A stretch of DNA of 64,000 nt from NCBI RefSeq assembly GCF_020410765.1, contig NZ_CP084541.1:3538501-3602500 (forward strand). Reading direction: 5' to 3'. Under the pieces are notes generated by a model, which worked only from the letters and a program-made list of their open reading frames with translations, had not been told where the DNA came from and did not search any database. Every line of letters begins with the position of its first letter. Position 1 is the first letter of the stretch. Made by a program: the position numbers and the translations under genes. Positions 51,344 through 59,376 of this stretch are shown here, piece by piece. This DNA is from Streptomyces marincola (GTDB lineage Bacteria; Actinomycetota; Actinomycetes; Streptomycetales; Streptomycetaceae).

Positions 51344-52261
51344 ATGCCGGAACCACGCCACGCCCTGCGCGCCCTGTCCGGCCGGACGCCGGTGCCCCAC
51401 AGCCACAGCCGGCCGCTGCCGCCCTACCGGGGGATCGTCGCCGTCGACGCGAAGGACTTCACCGGGCACCGTGCGATCGAACACGGCGCCATCAGCCGTG
51501 TGATCCCCCAGCTTCTTGAGATCTCATTCGAACGGGCCGGACTCGCCGACGTGTGGGCGGACCGCAGGTTCCCCAACTCCACGGGTGACGGTTACGTCTT
51601 CGGCTTCGACCCGTCCGCCATGCCGATGCTGATCCACCCCTGGCTGCTCCAACTCCAGGACACACTAACCGAGTTCAACGTCCACTCGACCGGCACCGTG
51701 CGCATCAGGCTGCGCGTCAGCCTGAACGTCGGGCCGCTGCCCGACTCGGGCGAGGAGTCCGACGGCAACGGCACCCCGCGCAACGACACCCACCGGCTGC
51801 TCGACTCCCGGCCGGTCAAGGTCATGCTGGCCTCGTCGAGCGAGAACACCACTCAGGTCGTCGCCGTCCTGTCCGACCGCTGCTACCAGGACGCGGTGAT
51901 CAGCGGGTACACCGGGCGGCACGAGGACTACTTCATCGAGGTCCCGGCAACCGTCGAGGGAAAGGCTTTCGCCCAGCGTGCCTGGCTGTACGTCCCGGCC
52001 CTCTCCGGCAACCTCCTCGACCGGCGCATCCTCGGCGACCGGGTGCTGAGCGAGCAGGAGCGTGACCGGGACGCGGCGCGGAAGCCGGCGTCCGGGGCCG
52101 GGAGTTCCGCCGCGCCGCCCCAGCCGTCCGTGGTCAACCGGGCGGACCAGGGTTTCGTCAACACGGGCACGGTCCACGGCGGGCAGAGCCTCACCAACAA
52201 CATGGGCCCCGCCCGGCCGGACAGCACGCACCGTGACGCCGAGGACGGGGAACGCCCGTGA
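51344..52261 (+). CDS. class III cyclase-like protein with C-terminal shared motif
   Basis: 305-aa soluble protein. The core resembles a class III nucleotide cyclase/GGDEF-type fold: RGIVAVDAKDFTGH (first metal Asp35 at the end of strand 1), a helix region, and NSTGDGYVFGF (Asp82, in the TGDG loop), with VRIRLRVSLNVGPL as the following strand pair. A Gln/Asp/Arg-rich linker follows. The C-terminus (263-288) has VVNRADQGFVNTGTVHGGQS and LTNNMG, and the next gene has a similar element before its P-loop. GAGGAG lies 6 nt before ATG. Base-selecting residues cannot be assigned, so the product (cAMP, cGMP, cyclic pyrimidine or none) is open. Coupled by GTGA to the STAND-like gene. Confidence 0.7.
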   Translation: MPEPRHALRALSGRTPVPHSHSRPLPPYRGIVAVDAKDFTGHRAIEHGAISRVIPQLLEISFERAGLADVWADRRFPNSTGDGYVFGFDPSAMPMLIHPWLLQLQDTLTEFNVHSTGTVRIRLRVSLNVGPLPDSGEESDGNGTPRNDTHRLLDSRPVKVMLASSSENTTQVVAVLSDRCYQDAVISGYTGRHEDYFIEVPATVEGKAFAQRAWLYVPALSGNLLDRRILGDRVLSEQERDRDAARKPASGAGSSAAPPQPSVVNRADQGFVNTGTVHGGQSLTNNMGPARPDSTHRDAEDGERP

Positions 52262-54519
52262 GCGCCGAGCCGGACAGCGGTGCCGAGGGCAGGCCGGCGC
52301 TCGAAGCCGGCGAACCCGCCGGGCCCGGGGCCGAACCCGGGGCCGCCTCGCCCGAGGCCGAGGACCCTCCGGGCGAGGCCGGGCCCCGGCCGGCCGGTGG
52401 CGAAGGGCATCAGATGCTGTTCGCCCCCGGCGGTGTGATGAATACCGGGCACGGGCCGCTGGCTGACGAATGGCGGCAGGTGGTCTCCGCCCCCGGCAGT
52501 GTGATCAATTTCGGGCCCGTGCACGGCGGTCAGCGCCTGGCCAACCACGGCGGCCCGGGCAGCCGGGCGGACAGCGGCCGGGTGGAGTCGCGCGACGGCC
52601 CGATCACCGCCGAGGAGATACTCCGGGCCAAGGCGGGGTTCGCCGAACCCCCGTGCTACCCCGAAGCCCTCGCGCAGTTCGGCTCCCGCGTCCTCTTCCT
52701 CTCCGGCGCCCCGGGCACGGGACGCCGCACCCTGGCCCTCAACCTGCTCGGCCGACACAGCGGCAGCCTCGCCCTCCGCGCCGTGGACAGCGACGTCGAC
52801 CTCGCCCAGTGGCGGCCCGAGCACCGCGACGCGCGGGGCTACCTGCTCGACGGGCTCACCGCCCGCGAGCCGCTGAGGCGCACCGCACTAGACCAGCTGC
52901 GGGTGCGGCTGAAGAAGGCCCGCGCCCACATGGTCATCGTGCTGCCCCAGGACCCGGCCCTTCTGCACCGGCTGAAACACGAGCTGGACGTCACGCCGGT
53001 GCGCCACGAGCCCCCGCCGCCGCACGACGTCCTCGACGCCCGGCTCGCCGACGCCGTTCCCGATCCGGCGGAGCGCGCCCGGCTGCTCGCCGGGCTCGCC
53101 CCGGGCCTGCTCGACGAACTGCTGGTGCCCGAACTCGTTCCCGCCCAGGTCGCGGAGCTGGTCGATGAACTGGCCGCCGGGAACACCGACGCCGACTCCC
53201 TGCGCGGCCGACTGAGCTTCCTGGCCACGGAGGAGGCCCCCCGACTCCTGCACGACCTGCGCGGCAACGCGGACAGCCTCGCCCTGCTCCTGGCCACCTG
53301 CGTGTTCGAAGGGCTCGATCACCGCGTCGTCCGCGACGAGGCGGAACGCCTGCTGCGCCTCGCGGACGGACGCCTTGACGCCATGCTCCCCTCAAGCGCG
53401 GAGTCGGAAGTGCCGCGCCCCAACCCGGCGTTCGTCTTCCGCACCTCCCTGTCCGGCATGATGAACGACATCGGCGCCCGCTCCGACACCCGTGAGACCC
53501 GTTCCGCTTCCGGGTTCGACTACACCGTGGAACCCGTCAGGTTCACCCGGCACCGGCGAGGGGAAGCCGTGCTGCGCCACGTGTGGCGCGAATACGGCCA
53601 CCTGTCCCCGCTCCTGACCGACTGGCTCCAGACGGTCCCCGCCGAAGAGGATCTCGTGCATCCGGTGGGCCGCGTCATGGGCATGGCCGCCCGCTGGGGC
53701 GGCGGGCGCAGGGCCCTGGCGCACATCGCCACGCTCGCCGGGCACGACCGCATGACCACCCGGGGCATCGCGGCCTACGCGCTCGGCATGGCCGCCGAGG
53801 ACCCCGTGCTGGCCGGGGAGGTCAGGCACCGCCTCGGCAACTGGAGCCACGCGGTGAGCTGGCAGCTGCGCTCCACCGTCGCCTACGCCTGCGGCAGCGA
53901 GTTCGGCGCCTCCCGGCCCGAGCAGGCCCTCAGGCTGCTGCGGCGCCTCGGCGGCGGGCCGCGCGGTCACGACGAAGACCCGGAACGCGGCGCGCAGGAG
54001 CGCATCGTCGCCAGGGGCGTGCGGCACGCGCTGGTCACCCTCTCCATGGCGGGCAACCAGTCGGCCGTACTGGACTGCCTGGCCGAGTGGGCCGGGGACA
54101 CGACGAAGGACGCGGAACCCGCCCTGCGGGCGTTCCAGTACCTGCTCACCTACGACGCCAGGTGGCTCGCCGATCAACTGCTCGGCGATCGACCACTCGG
54201 CGCCGAAGGCACGGAAGAGGCAGGACGGGCGCGTGCCCGCGTCACGGCTCTCGTCCGCGCCACTCTCGCCGACGACGAGCTGTTCATGGGCACCGCGACC
54301 CCGTTGCTCGGCTGGTGCCTGCAAGGCGGCCTCGGCGACGAACGCCGCCGCGCGGCGGTCGACGTCCTGCTCACCGACCTGGCCGGGCGGACGAGGCATG
54401 GCGAACTACGCCTCTTCGTACTGATCGACGAGACCGGCGAGCGAGAGGACGTCCGCCTGGCGGGCGTCGGCATCGCACGACAGGCGCTGCGCGCGTGGCG
54501 CGACGGGAGGACACCGTGA
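52258..54519 (+). CDS. STAND-like protein with N-terminal motif repeats and degenerate P-loop
   Basis: 753-aa protein, start GTG inside a GTGA overlap. Disordered Pro/Glu-rich N-terminus (1-48); motif copy 1 MLFAPGGVMNTGHG (53-66); copy 2 VVSAPGSVINFGPVHGGQRL then ANHGG (75-99), matching the C-terminus of the preceding protein; P-loop strand RVLFLSGAPGTGRRT (144-158), where Arg replaces the Walker-A Lys; the following strand MVIVLPQDP has no acidic Walker-B residue. Middle part with Asp/Glu-rich helices, then from about 460 helical repeats of HEAT/ARM character (ALAHIATLAGHDRMTTRGIA). It looks like an inactive or atypical switch NTPase that recruits the cyclase-like protein through the motif. 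Coupled to the last gene by GTGA. Confidence 0.75.
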   Translation: MSAEPDSGAEGRPALEAGEPAGPGAEPGAASPEAEDPPGEAGPRPAGGEGHQMLFAPGGVMNTGHGPLADEWRQVVSAPGSVINFGPVHGGQRLANHGGPGSRADSGRVESRDGPITAEEILRAKAGFAEPPCYPEALAQFGSRVLFLSGAPGTGRRTLALNLLGRHSGSLALRAVDSDVDLAQWRPEHRDARGYLLDGLTAREPLRRTALDQLRVRLKKARAHMVIVLPQDPALLHRLKHELDVTPVRHEPPPPHDVLDARLADAVPDPAERARLLAGLAPGLLDELLVPELVPAQVAELVDELAAGNTDADSLRGRLSFLATEEAPRLLHDLRGNADSLALLLATCVFEGLDHRVVRDEAERLLRLADGRLDAMLPSSAESEVPRPNPAFVFRTSLSGMMNDIGARSDTRETRSASGFDYTVEPVRFTRHRRGEAVLRHVWREYGHLSPLLTDWLQTVPAEEDLVHPVGRVMGMAARWGGGRRALAHIATLAGHDRMTTRGIAAYALGMAAEDPVLAGEVRHRLGNWSHAVSWQLRSTVAYACGSEFGASRPEQALRLLRRLGGGPRGHDEDPERGAQERIVARGVRHALVTLSMAGNQSAVLDCLAEWAGDTTKDAEPALRAFQYLLTYDARWLADQLLGDRPLGAEGTEEAGRARARVTALVRATLADDELFMGTATPLLGWCLQGGLGDERRRAAVDVLLTDLAGRTRHGELRLFVLIDETGEREDVRLAGVGIARQALRAWRDGRTP

Positions 54520-55427
54520 CCGAGTACTTCACCAGGCCGGAGGACGTCACCCCCCTCTTCACCCCGGTGGCGCGACCGCCGTGGCGGGAGGTGATGCGGC
54601 AGCGCTGGGGCGCTCCCTCGGACGTGACGCTCGTACTCCGCGACGCCGAGGGGCTGTTCCACGTGCTGTGGCCGCAGGGCAGGCAGGCGGGCCCCGCGCC
54701 CCGCGCCTTCGGCGGCTACGACGCCGCCTGGCAGGTGCTGGCCGAGGAGCAGCCGGGCGCGCTGCCGTTCCGCTTGCCCGACGTGCACGGCCCTCCGCAA
54801 CCGGTCCTGATCCACACGCGGTGGTACGTCCACGATCCCGTCCAGGTGGTGCGGACCCAGACGGTCTACGGCTGGGACGTCGTCCGCACGGATCTGGAGC
54901 GGCGCCTGAGCGACCTGAACAACGACTACACCACCGCGGGGCGGCTCCTCGACGCCACCGAGGTCTCCCGGCACCTGGCCATGACCCGGGAGATCGCCGA
55001 ACGCGGCCTCGCCTACCGGGTCGTCGAGGTGCGCAGCCGCACCGCGGACCCGGACAGCCTCCTGGCGCCATCGGGCGGCGGCGGCTTCCCCACCGCCTGG
55101 TCCGCCAACAGCCGCGAGGAGTACGACTTCTGCCTGTACGCCCTGCGCCGCGGCCCCGTCTCGCTGGCCGCGCTGTGGCTCACGCGGCAGCCCGACCAGG
55201 TCAAGGCGGTATTGGACTGGACGGTGCAGAACCGTCCCCTGCTCAGGGAGAGGTCCGGCTGGCAGGACGACATGGCATCGCTCCTCGGCGCCCTCTCCGA
55301 AGAGGAACGCCGCGAGCTGGCCAAGCTGCTGCGCGACCGGTTGCTCAGTCTCGGCCGCGGCATGCCCGTCGAGGAGGAACCCCCGGCCGCGTGGGAGACC
55401 TGGCCCGACGACGGCCGCCCCGCGTGA
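54516..55427 (+). CDS. unrecognised protein, third gene of cyclase/STAND operon
   Basis: 303-aa soluble protein, GTG start in a GTGA overlap with the STAND-like gene. It begins TEYFTRPEDVTPLFTPVARP. Two recognisable parts: an N-terminal beta-rich half (LVLRDAEGLFHVLWPQGRQ, AFGGYDAAWQVLAEEQPG) and a C-terminal helical half (ALRRGPVSLAALWLTRQPDQ, VKAVLDWTVQ, EERRELAKLLRDRLLSLGRG). No membrane segment, catalytic motif or shared short motif is visible. Its fixed position suggests it belongs to the same complex or pathway. The frame ends at a strong terminator, so the operon has three genes (four with the Crp regulator). Confidence 0.7.
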   Translation: MTEYFTRPEDVTPLFTPVARPPWREVMRQRWGAPSDVTLVLRDAEGLFHVLWPQGRQAGPAPRAFGGYDAAWQVLAEEQPGALPFRLPDVHGPPQPVLIHTRWYVHDPVQVVRTQTVYGWDVVRTDLERRLSDLNNDYTTAGRLLDATEVSRHLAMTREIAERGLAYRVVEVRSRTADPDSLLAPSGGGGFPTAWSANSREEYDFCLYALRRGPVSLAALWLTRQPDQVKAVLDWTVQNRPLLRERSGWQDDMASLLGALSEEERRELAKLLRDRLLSLGRGMPVEEEPPAAWETWPDDGRPA

Positions 55428-55430
55428 CCC

Positions 55431-55478
55431 GCGCCGCCCCCGGGCGCGCCGCCGGAGGCGGTGGCCCGGGGGCGGCGC
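55431..55478. terminator. bidirectional terminator, 14-bp arms
   Basis: GCGCCGCCCCCGGG (55431-55444) pairs perfectly with CCCGGGGGCGGCGC (55465-55478). Ends the cyclase/STAND operon and the convergent vWA gene. Confidence 0.75.
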
Positions 55479-55482
55479 GCCC

Positions 55483-56208
55483 TCAGCGCACCACCCCGGC
55501 CCGGCGGGCGGCGGCGAGCCAGGTGGGGAACTCCTCGATCAACCGGTCGTACAACTCGGCCTCGCCGAGCGCGCCCGGCGCCGTTCCCGCCGGGAAGAAC
55601 CCGGCGTTGTCGACGACGCGCCGGTCCGGCACGGGCAGCTCGTCCAGCTTGCGGAGGAACGCGAACTGCTTGTCGTCCGGCTCTCCGAACCCGATGAACT
55701 GCCAGAACACCGGCAGCCGCGAAGCGGAGCACAGCAACTGCTCGGCGGCCTGCCGCGACGTCGGCCCGCCGTCCGTCTGGAACACGACGAGGGCCGGCAC
55801 GTCCGCGCCCGAGGCCGCGTGGTGGTCGAGGACGGCCTGCATCGCCACGTGGTAGTTGGTGCGCCCCATGTGCCCGTAGGACTCGTGCAGCGCCTCGATC
55901 CGGCCCCTGTGGTCGGCCAGCGAGACCTCGGCCACGCCGTCCACCCCGGTCGAGAAGAACACCACGGGCACCACGCCGTCGTCGTCGAGGTGCGCGGAGA
56001 GCGCGAGCACCTGCTCCGCGAGCCGCTGCACGGTTCCGTCCTTGTAATAGGGGCGCATCGACCCCGACCGGTCGAGCACGAGGTACACCGCGGCCCGCTG
56101 CCCGCCGAGGCCCGCCTTCTCCAGGGAGACGCCCGCCGCCTCGTAGACGGGAACGAACTCCTCCCCCGCGACAGCCCGCACCTTCTCCAACGACACCCCA
56201 CCGGCCAC
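55483..56208 (-). CDS. vWA-domain protein (TerF-like)
   Basis: 241-aa protein. A short N-terminal part GVSLEKVRAVAGEEFVPVYE contains the GVSLEKA element of TerF-type proteins, followed directly by a von Willebrand A domain with a MIDAS site: DRSGSM (Asp46, Ser48, Ser50), GRTNYHVAM (Thr) and FQTDGGPTS (Asp). Tellurite-resistance TerF proteins have this combination; here no terD or terC gene lies near. GTG 56208 has GAGAGGG 5 nt upstream. Convergent with the cyclase/STAND operon; whether it takes part in that system is not shown by overlap or shared strand. Confidence 0.85.
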   Translation of the reverse strand: MAGGVSLEKVRAVAGEEFVPVYEAAGVSLEKAGLGGQRAAVYLVLDRSGSMRPYYKDGTVQRLAEQVLALSAHLDDDGVVPVVFFSTGVDGVAEVSLADHRGRIEALHESYGHMGRTNYHVAMQAVLDHHAASGADVPALVVFQTDGGPTSRQAAEQLLCSASRLPVFWQFIGFGEPDDKQFAFLRKLDELPVPDRRVVDNAGFFPAGTAPGALGEAELYDRLIEEFPTWLAAARRAGVVR

Positions 56209-56353
56209 GGCAGCCCTCTCCCCACGGAACCATCGATCTTCGGATGAGCGGAACGTATCACTGGGGCAACGGGCCCCCGCCCGGTGAACGCGGCCCCGTT
56301 CCGCCTGTTCCGCCGTCCCGCCCGTCCCGCCAGGCCCGCGCGTCCCGCCGCGA

Positions 56354-57223
56354 CTACGCGGCCGTCGTGGCCAGCAGCCCGGCCGTCCACGCGCGCACGG
56401 CCTCGGCGACCTCGGGCGTGACGAAGCGGGCCAGGCTGTCGTCCCGCACGCCGCCGGGACCGACGACCGCACCCGCCAGGTCGGCGAACTCCGGATCGGT
56501 GGCCGCGGCGACGGGCGCCCGCGCGGCCTCCGCGACGGGCGTCGAGACGCCCTGCCTGATCTGCTCCCAGTGCGGGCGCAGCGCCGGCGGCAGGATGTCG
56601 ACGGTCATCTGCGCCGCGTTGTCCGTCGCCGCGGGACCCGGGTCGGCCGCGAGCACGGTGACCCCCAGGGGCCGCAGCCGGGCGGCGAGGTCGAGGGTGT
56701 GCGCGAGGTGCGCCAGCTTCGCCCGGCCGGTGGTGGCCAGACCGTAGTGGGGCCCGGGCGGCTCCACCGCGTCGAACACCGGCTGCGCCGCCGCGATCGC
56801 GCTCGACGTGACGTTGACGATCCGGCTCGGCGCGCCGGCCGCGAGGGCGTCGATCAGCGTCTCGGTCAGCACCAGGGGCGAGAGGTGGTTCAGGGCGACG
56901 CTGGCCTCGATGCCGTCCTGGCTCACCCAGCGCCGGGTCCACATGCCACCCACGTTGTTCACCAGGAGGTGCAGAGGGCCCTCCTCGGCGAGCCGTTCGC
57001 CCAGCCGCCTGGTCTCACTGAGGGAGGACAGGTCGGCGGGGAGGAACCGGGCCGCCGGCCGACCCGCGGCCCGGTCGACGCGAGCCCGCGCCGCGTTCCC
57101 CCGTTCACCGTCGCGCGCGACGAGGGTGACGTCCCAGCCCCGGGTCGCGAGCCCCACGGCCGTCTCCAGACCGATGCCTCCGGTTCCCGCCGTCACCACT
57201 GCCCTGCGGGCGTGCGCCGTCAT
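56354..57223 (-). CDS. SDR-fold protein lacking the catalytic Tyr
   Basis: 289-aa protein of the retinol-dehydrogenase-like SDR group. Cofactor loop TAGTGGIGLETAV; NNVG (90-93); Ser140/141 in IVNVTSS; but at the YxxxK position it reads TGRAK (Thr165-Lys169), so the catalytic Tyr is replaced. The nearest Tyr is 160. Hence it may not be a normal dehydrogenase. Divergent from a LysR gene, with a 138-bp gap, so it is probably regulated by it. The start is ATG 57223. Confidence 0.85.
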   Translation of the reverse strand: MTAHARRAVVTAGTGGIGLETAVGLATRGWDVTLVARDGERGNAARARVDRAAGRPAARFLPADLSSLSETRRLGERLAEEGPLHLLVNNVGGMWTRRWVSQDGIEASVALNHLSPLVLTETLIDALAAGAPSRIVNVTSSAIAAAQPVFDAVEPPGPHYGLATTGRAKLAHLAHTLDLAARLRPLGVTVLAADPGPAATDNAAQMTVDILPPALRPHWEQIRQGVSTPVAEAARAPVAAATDPEFADLAGAVVGPGGVRDDSLARFVTPEVAEAVRAWTAGLLATTAA

Positions 57224-57361
57224 GCTGTGCTCCCCTCTCGTGCGGTACGGGGGCGAGCACCCCCGCGCTCCCAGCACACAGCCACGGGCCGCGCCGCGGA
57301 AGGTCCGGTTGCGCATGGCGCCATGCCGCAGCGGCATCACCGCACGTGGAAGGATGTCCAC

Positions 57362-58276
57362 ATGGGGGAGATCGAACTGCGGCAGGTCCGCTATTTCGTC
57401 GCGGTCGCGGAGGAACGCAACGTCACCCGGGCCGCCCACCGGCTCGCGATGACCCAACCCGCGCTGTCCCGCGCGATCCGCGCCCTCGAACGCGACGTGG
57501 GCGCCCCCCTCCTCATGCGCACGCCCCAGGGCGTGGATCTCACCGAGGCGGGCCGGGTCATGCTGCACGAGGGCAGGGCGCTGCTCGCCGCAGCCGCCGA
57601 CACGGCCGCGCGCGTGCGCGGGGCGGCCGGAGGGGGCGCGGGCGTGACCGTGGCGAGCCCGGGCTGCGGCGCCGTTCTGCTCGACCGCCTGGTCACGTCC
57701 TACAACGACGCGGGGCCGCCGCCCCCGGCCCGCGCCGCCGTCGGCACCGCCGACGACCTGCGGGAACGGCTGCGGTCCGGGCAGGCGGACATCGCGCTCT
57801 GGCAGGGCTCGCTCGACGACCGCGACCTGCACGGCGTGGTGCTGCGGCAGGAGCGGGCCCACGTGCTGCTCGGCGCCGGGCACCGGTTGGCGGGGCGGTC
57901 CGGGATATCCGTCGCCGACCTCGCCGACGAGCCGCTGGTCACCTGGCTCGGCCCGGGCGCCGCGGTCATGGACCCCGCGCTGTGGCCGGGCGGGCTGCCC
58001 GGGGTGCCGGGCCCCGAGGTGAGCGACGGCTGGCAGATGCTGGCCGTGGTCAGGCTCGGACAGGCCGTCGCGCTCGCCGCCCCACCCGAGCCGGGAACGC
58101 AGGCGCCCGGGGGAACGGTCGGCGTCCCGCTGACCGACGGCCCGCGTGTTCCGCTGCGCCTGGTCTGGCCGCGGCGACGGACCACGCCCGGCGTCCGGCG
58201 GTTCGTGCGGCACGCGCTGGCCGAGTTCCGCGCGGACCGGGAGCGCGTTCCCGCGGTCGCCGCGCAGCCCCGGTAG
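57362..58276 (+). CDS. LysR-family transcriptional regulator
   Basis: 304-aa LTTR. The HTH is ELRQVRYFVAVAEERNVTRA with AHRLAMTQPALSRAIRALER and linker helix; the effector-binding periplasmic-protein-like domain follows from about 90 (GVTVASPGCGAVLLDRLVTS, IALWQGSLDDRD, LADEPLVTWLGPGA). Typical arrangement: divergent from the SDR gene it controls. GGAAGGA lies 7 nt before ATG 57362. A CCC/GGG-rich terminator separates it from the LPMO gene. Confidence 0.9.
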   Translation: MGEIELRQVRYFVAVAEERNVTRAAHRLAMTQPALSRAIRALERDVGAPLLMRTPQGVDLTEAGRVMLHEGRALLAAAADTAARVRGAAGGGAGVTVASPGCGAVLLDRLVTSYNDAGPPPPARAAVGTADDLRERLRSGQADIALWQGSLDDRDLHGVVLRQERAHVLLGAGHRLAGRSGISVADLADEPLVTWLGPGAAVMDPALWPGGLPGVPGPEVSDGWQMLAVVRLGQAVALAAPPEPGTQAPGGTVGVPLTDGPRVPLRLVWPRRRTTPGVRRFVRHALAEFRADRERVPAVAAQPR

Positions 58277-58363
58277 GCGTCCGGCACGGGCCCGCGCCAC
58301 CGCACGCGGCAGGCGGTGGCGCGGTCGACCGGGAACCGGTGCCACCGGGCGGCGGCACCGGCA

Positions 58364-58405
58364 CGGGCCCGGGGGCGGCGGGGCTGTGACCCTCCCCCGG
58401 GCCCG
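58364..58405. terminator. bidirectional terminator, 12-bp arms
   Basis: CGGGCCCGGGGG (58364-58375) and CCCCCGGGCCCG (58394-58405), between the convergent LysR and LPMO genes. Confidence 0.75.
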
Positions 58406-58410
58406 CGGCT

Positions 58411-59376
58411 TCAGGAGAGCCGGCTGAACAGGTCCGCGTGCACGTCCCGCAGCGCGGCCGTGACGTGGTCCCAGTAACCGGCACCGGCCCGCGCGTGCTC
58501 GGACCCCGCGTGGCCCGCGTGCGCGTCGTGGCCCGCGTGCCCGGCGTGCGCCTGGTGCGCGTCGTGCCCGGCGTGCGCGGTGGATGCCGCCGACGCCCTG
58601 GCGGCCTCGTCCGCCTCGGCGATCTGCTCCGCGCTCAGCGTCTGCCCGTCGCCGTAGGTGACCTGCCCGTTGCCGCCGTCGAAGACGATGTCCGAGCAGG
58701 AGAAGAAGTTCTCCTGGCTGTCGGAACGGATCCAGTGCACGAACATCAGGTGCTGGCCGGACCGGTTCGGCAGCTGGACGTTCCAGTAGTAGTGACCGCC
58801 CTCGCTGCCCACGCCCCCGCGCTGCGGCGGGTTGGTGACGGAGCTGATGCGCTCCAGGTCGCCCCACCCGACCGCCCGGCTCGGCGACCAGCCGTTCTTG
58901 GTGATGTACACGTCGAACCGACCCGGGTGGTGCGCCCAGTTGCTGTGCCGCAGCTCGATGTTCGCACCGGAGGTGAGGTGGGTCTTCGGCCAGTCGGACC
59001 TCGCCGCGTTGTACGCCGCGAAGTTGAACGGCCCCCGGTTGCCGCCGCTGCACAGCGTGCCGTCCGGGATGTAACCCGTGGTACGGCCACCGGCGTTGGA
59101 GTCGAGCACGGCGAACCAGTTGTACAGCGGGCCGGTGCCGCCCTGCCGGACCGCGGCGGCGCAGGCCGGGTTGGCCGGCATCTGCGTGCCGCTGTTCGCG
59201 ATCAGGTCGAGGTAGCACAGGTAGGTGCGCGAGCCCGGCATCATCGTCGCGCCGTGCGCGGCGGCCGGGGTCGGGATCGAGGCCATCAGGAGGGCGAGCA
59301 ACCCCCCTCCCAGGACGCCCAGGAGGCGGAACTTGCCGGCCGGCGGCCGTCTGCGGCCGGTGGATTCGTTGGACAC
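58411..59376 (-). CDS. AA10 lytic polysaccharide monooxygenase with His-repeat tail
   Basis: 321-aa secreted copper monooxygenase that oxidises cellulose or chitin. Signal peptide to residue 40; the mature chain begins HGATMMPGSRTYL, so His41 forms the histidine brace with the His pair in HSNWAHHPG (149/150). DLERISSVTNPPQR and FFSCSDIVFDGG match cellulose-active family members. After the catalytic domain (about 240) there is no carbohydrate-binding module but a short linker and a His-rich tail (268-294) with His at every third position eight times in a row. GTG start with AGGAG upstream; a CebR-box palindrome lies ~110 bp upstream. Confidence 0.92.
   Translation of the reverse strand: MSNESTGRRRPPAGKFRLLGVLGGGLLALLMASIPTPAAAHGATMMPGSRTYLCYLDLIANSGTQMPANPACAAAVRQGGTGPLYNWFAVLDSNAGGRTTGYIPDGTLCSGGNRGPFNFAAYNAARSDWPKTHLTSGANIELRHSNWAHHPGRFDVYITKNGWSPSRAVGWGDLERISSVTNPPQRGGVGSEGGHYYWNVQLPNRSGQHLMFVHWIRSDSQENFFSCSDIVFDGGNGQVTYGDGQTLSAEQIAEADEAARASAASTAHAGHDAHQAHAGHAGHDAHAGHAGSEHARAGAGYWDHVTAALRDVHADLFSRLS

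Noticed and set aside
48101..51484. A single 1,127-codon frame on the minus strand
   Set aside because: It joins the ABC permease frame to antisense sequence of the ATPase and the Crp gene; the real permease starts at 49435.
55483..56208. vWA gene as fourth member of the cyclase/STAND system
   Set aside because: Opposite strand, separated by a strong terminator, and TerF-like rather than MoxR-associated; a link cannot be excluded but is not shown.
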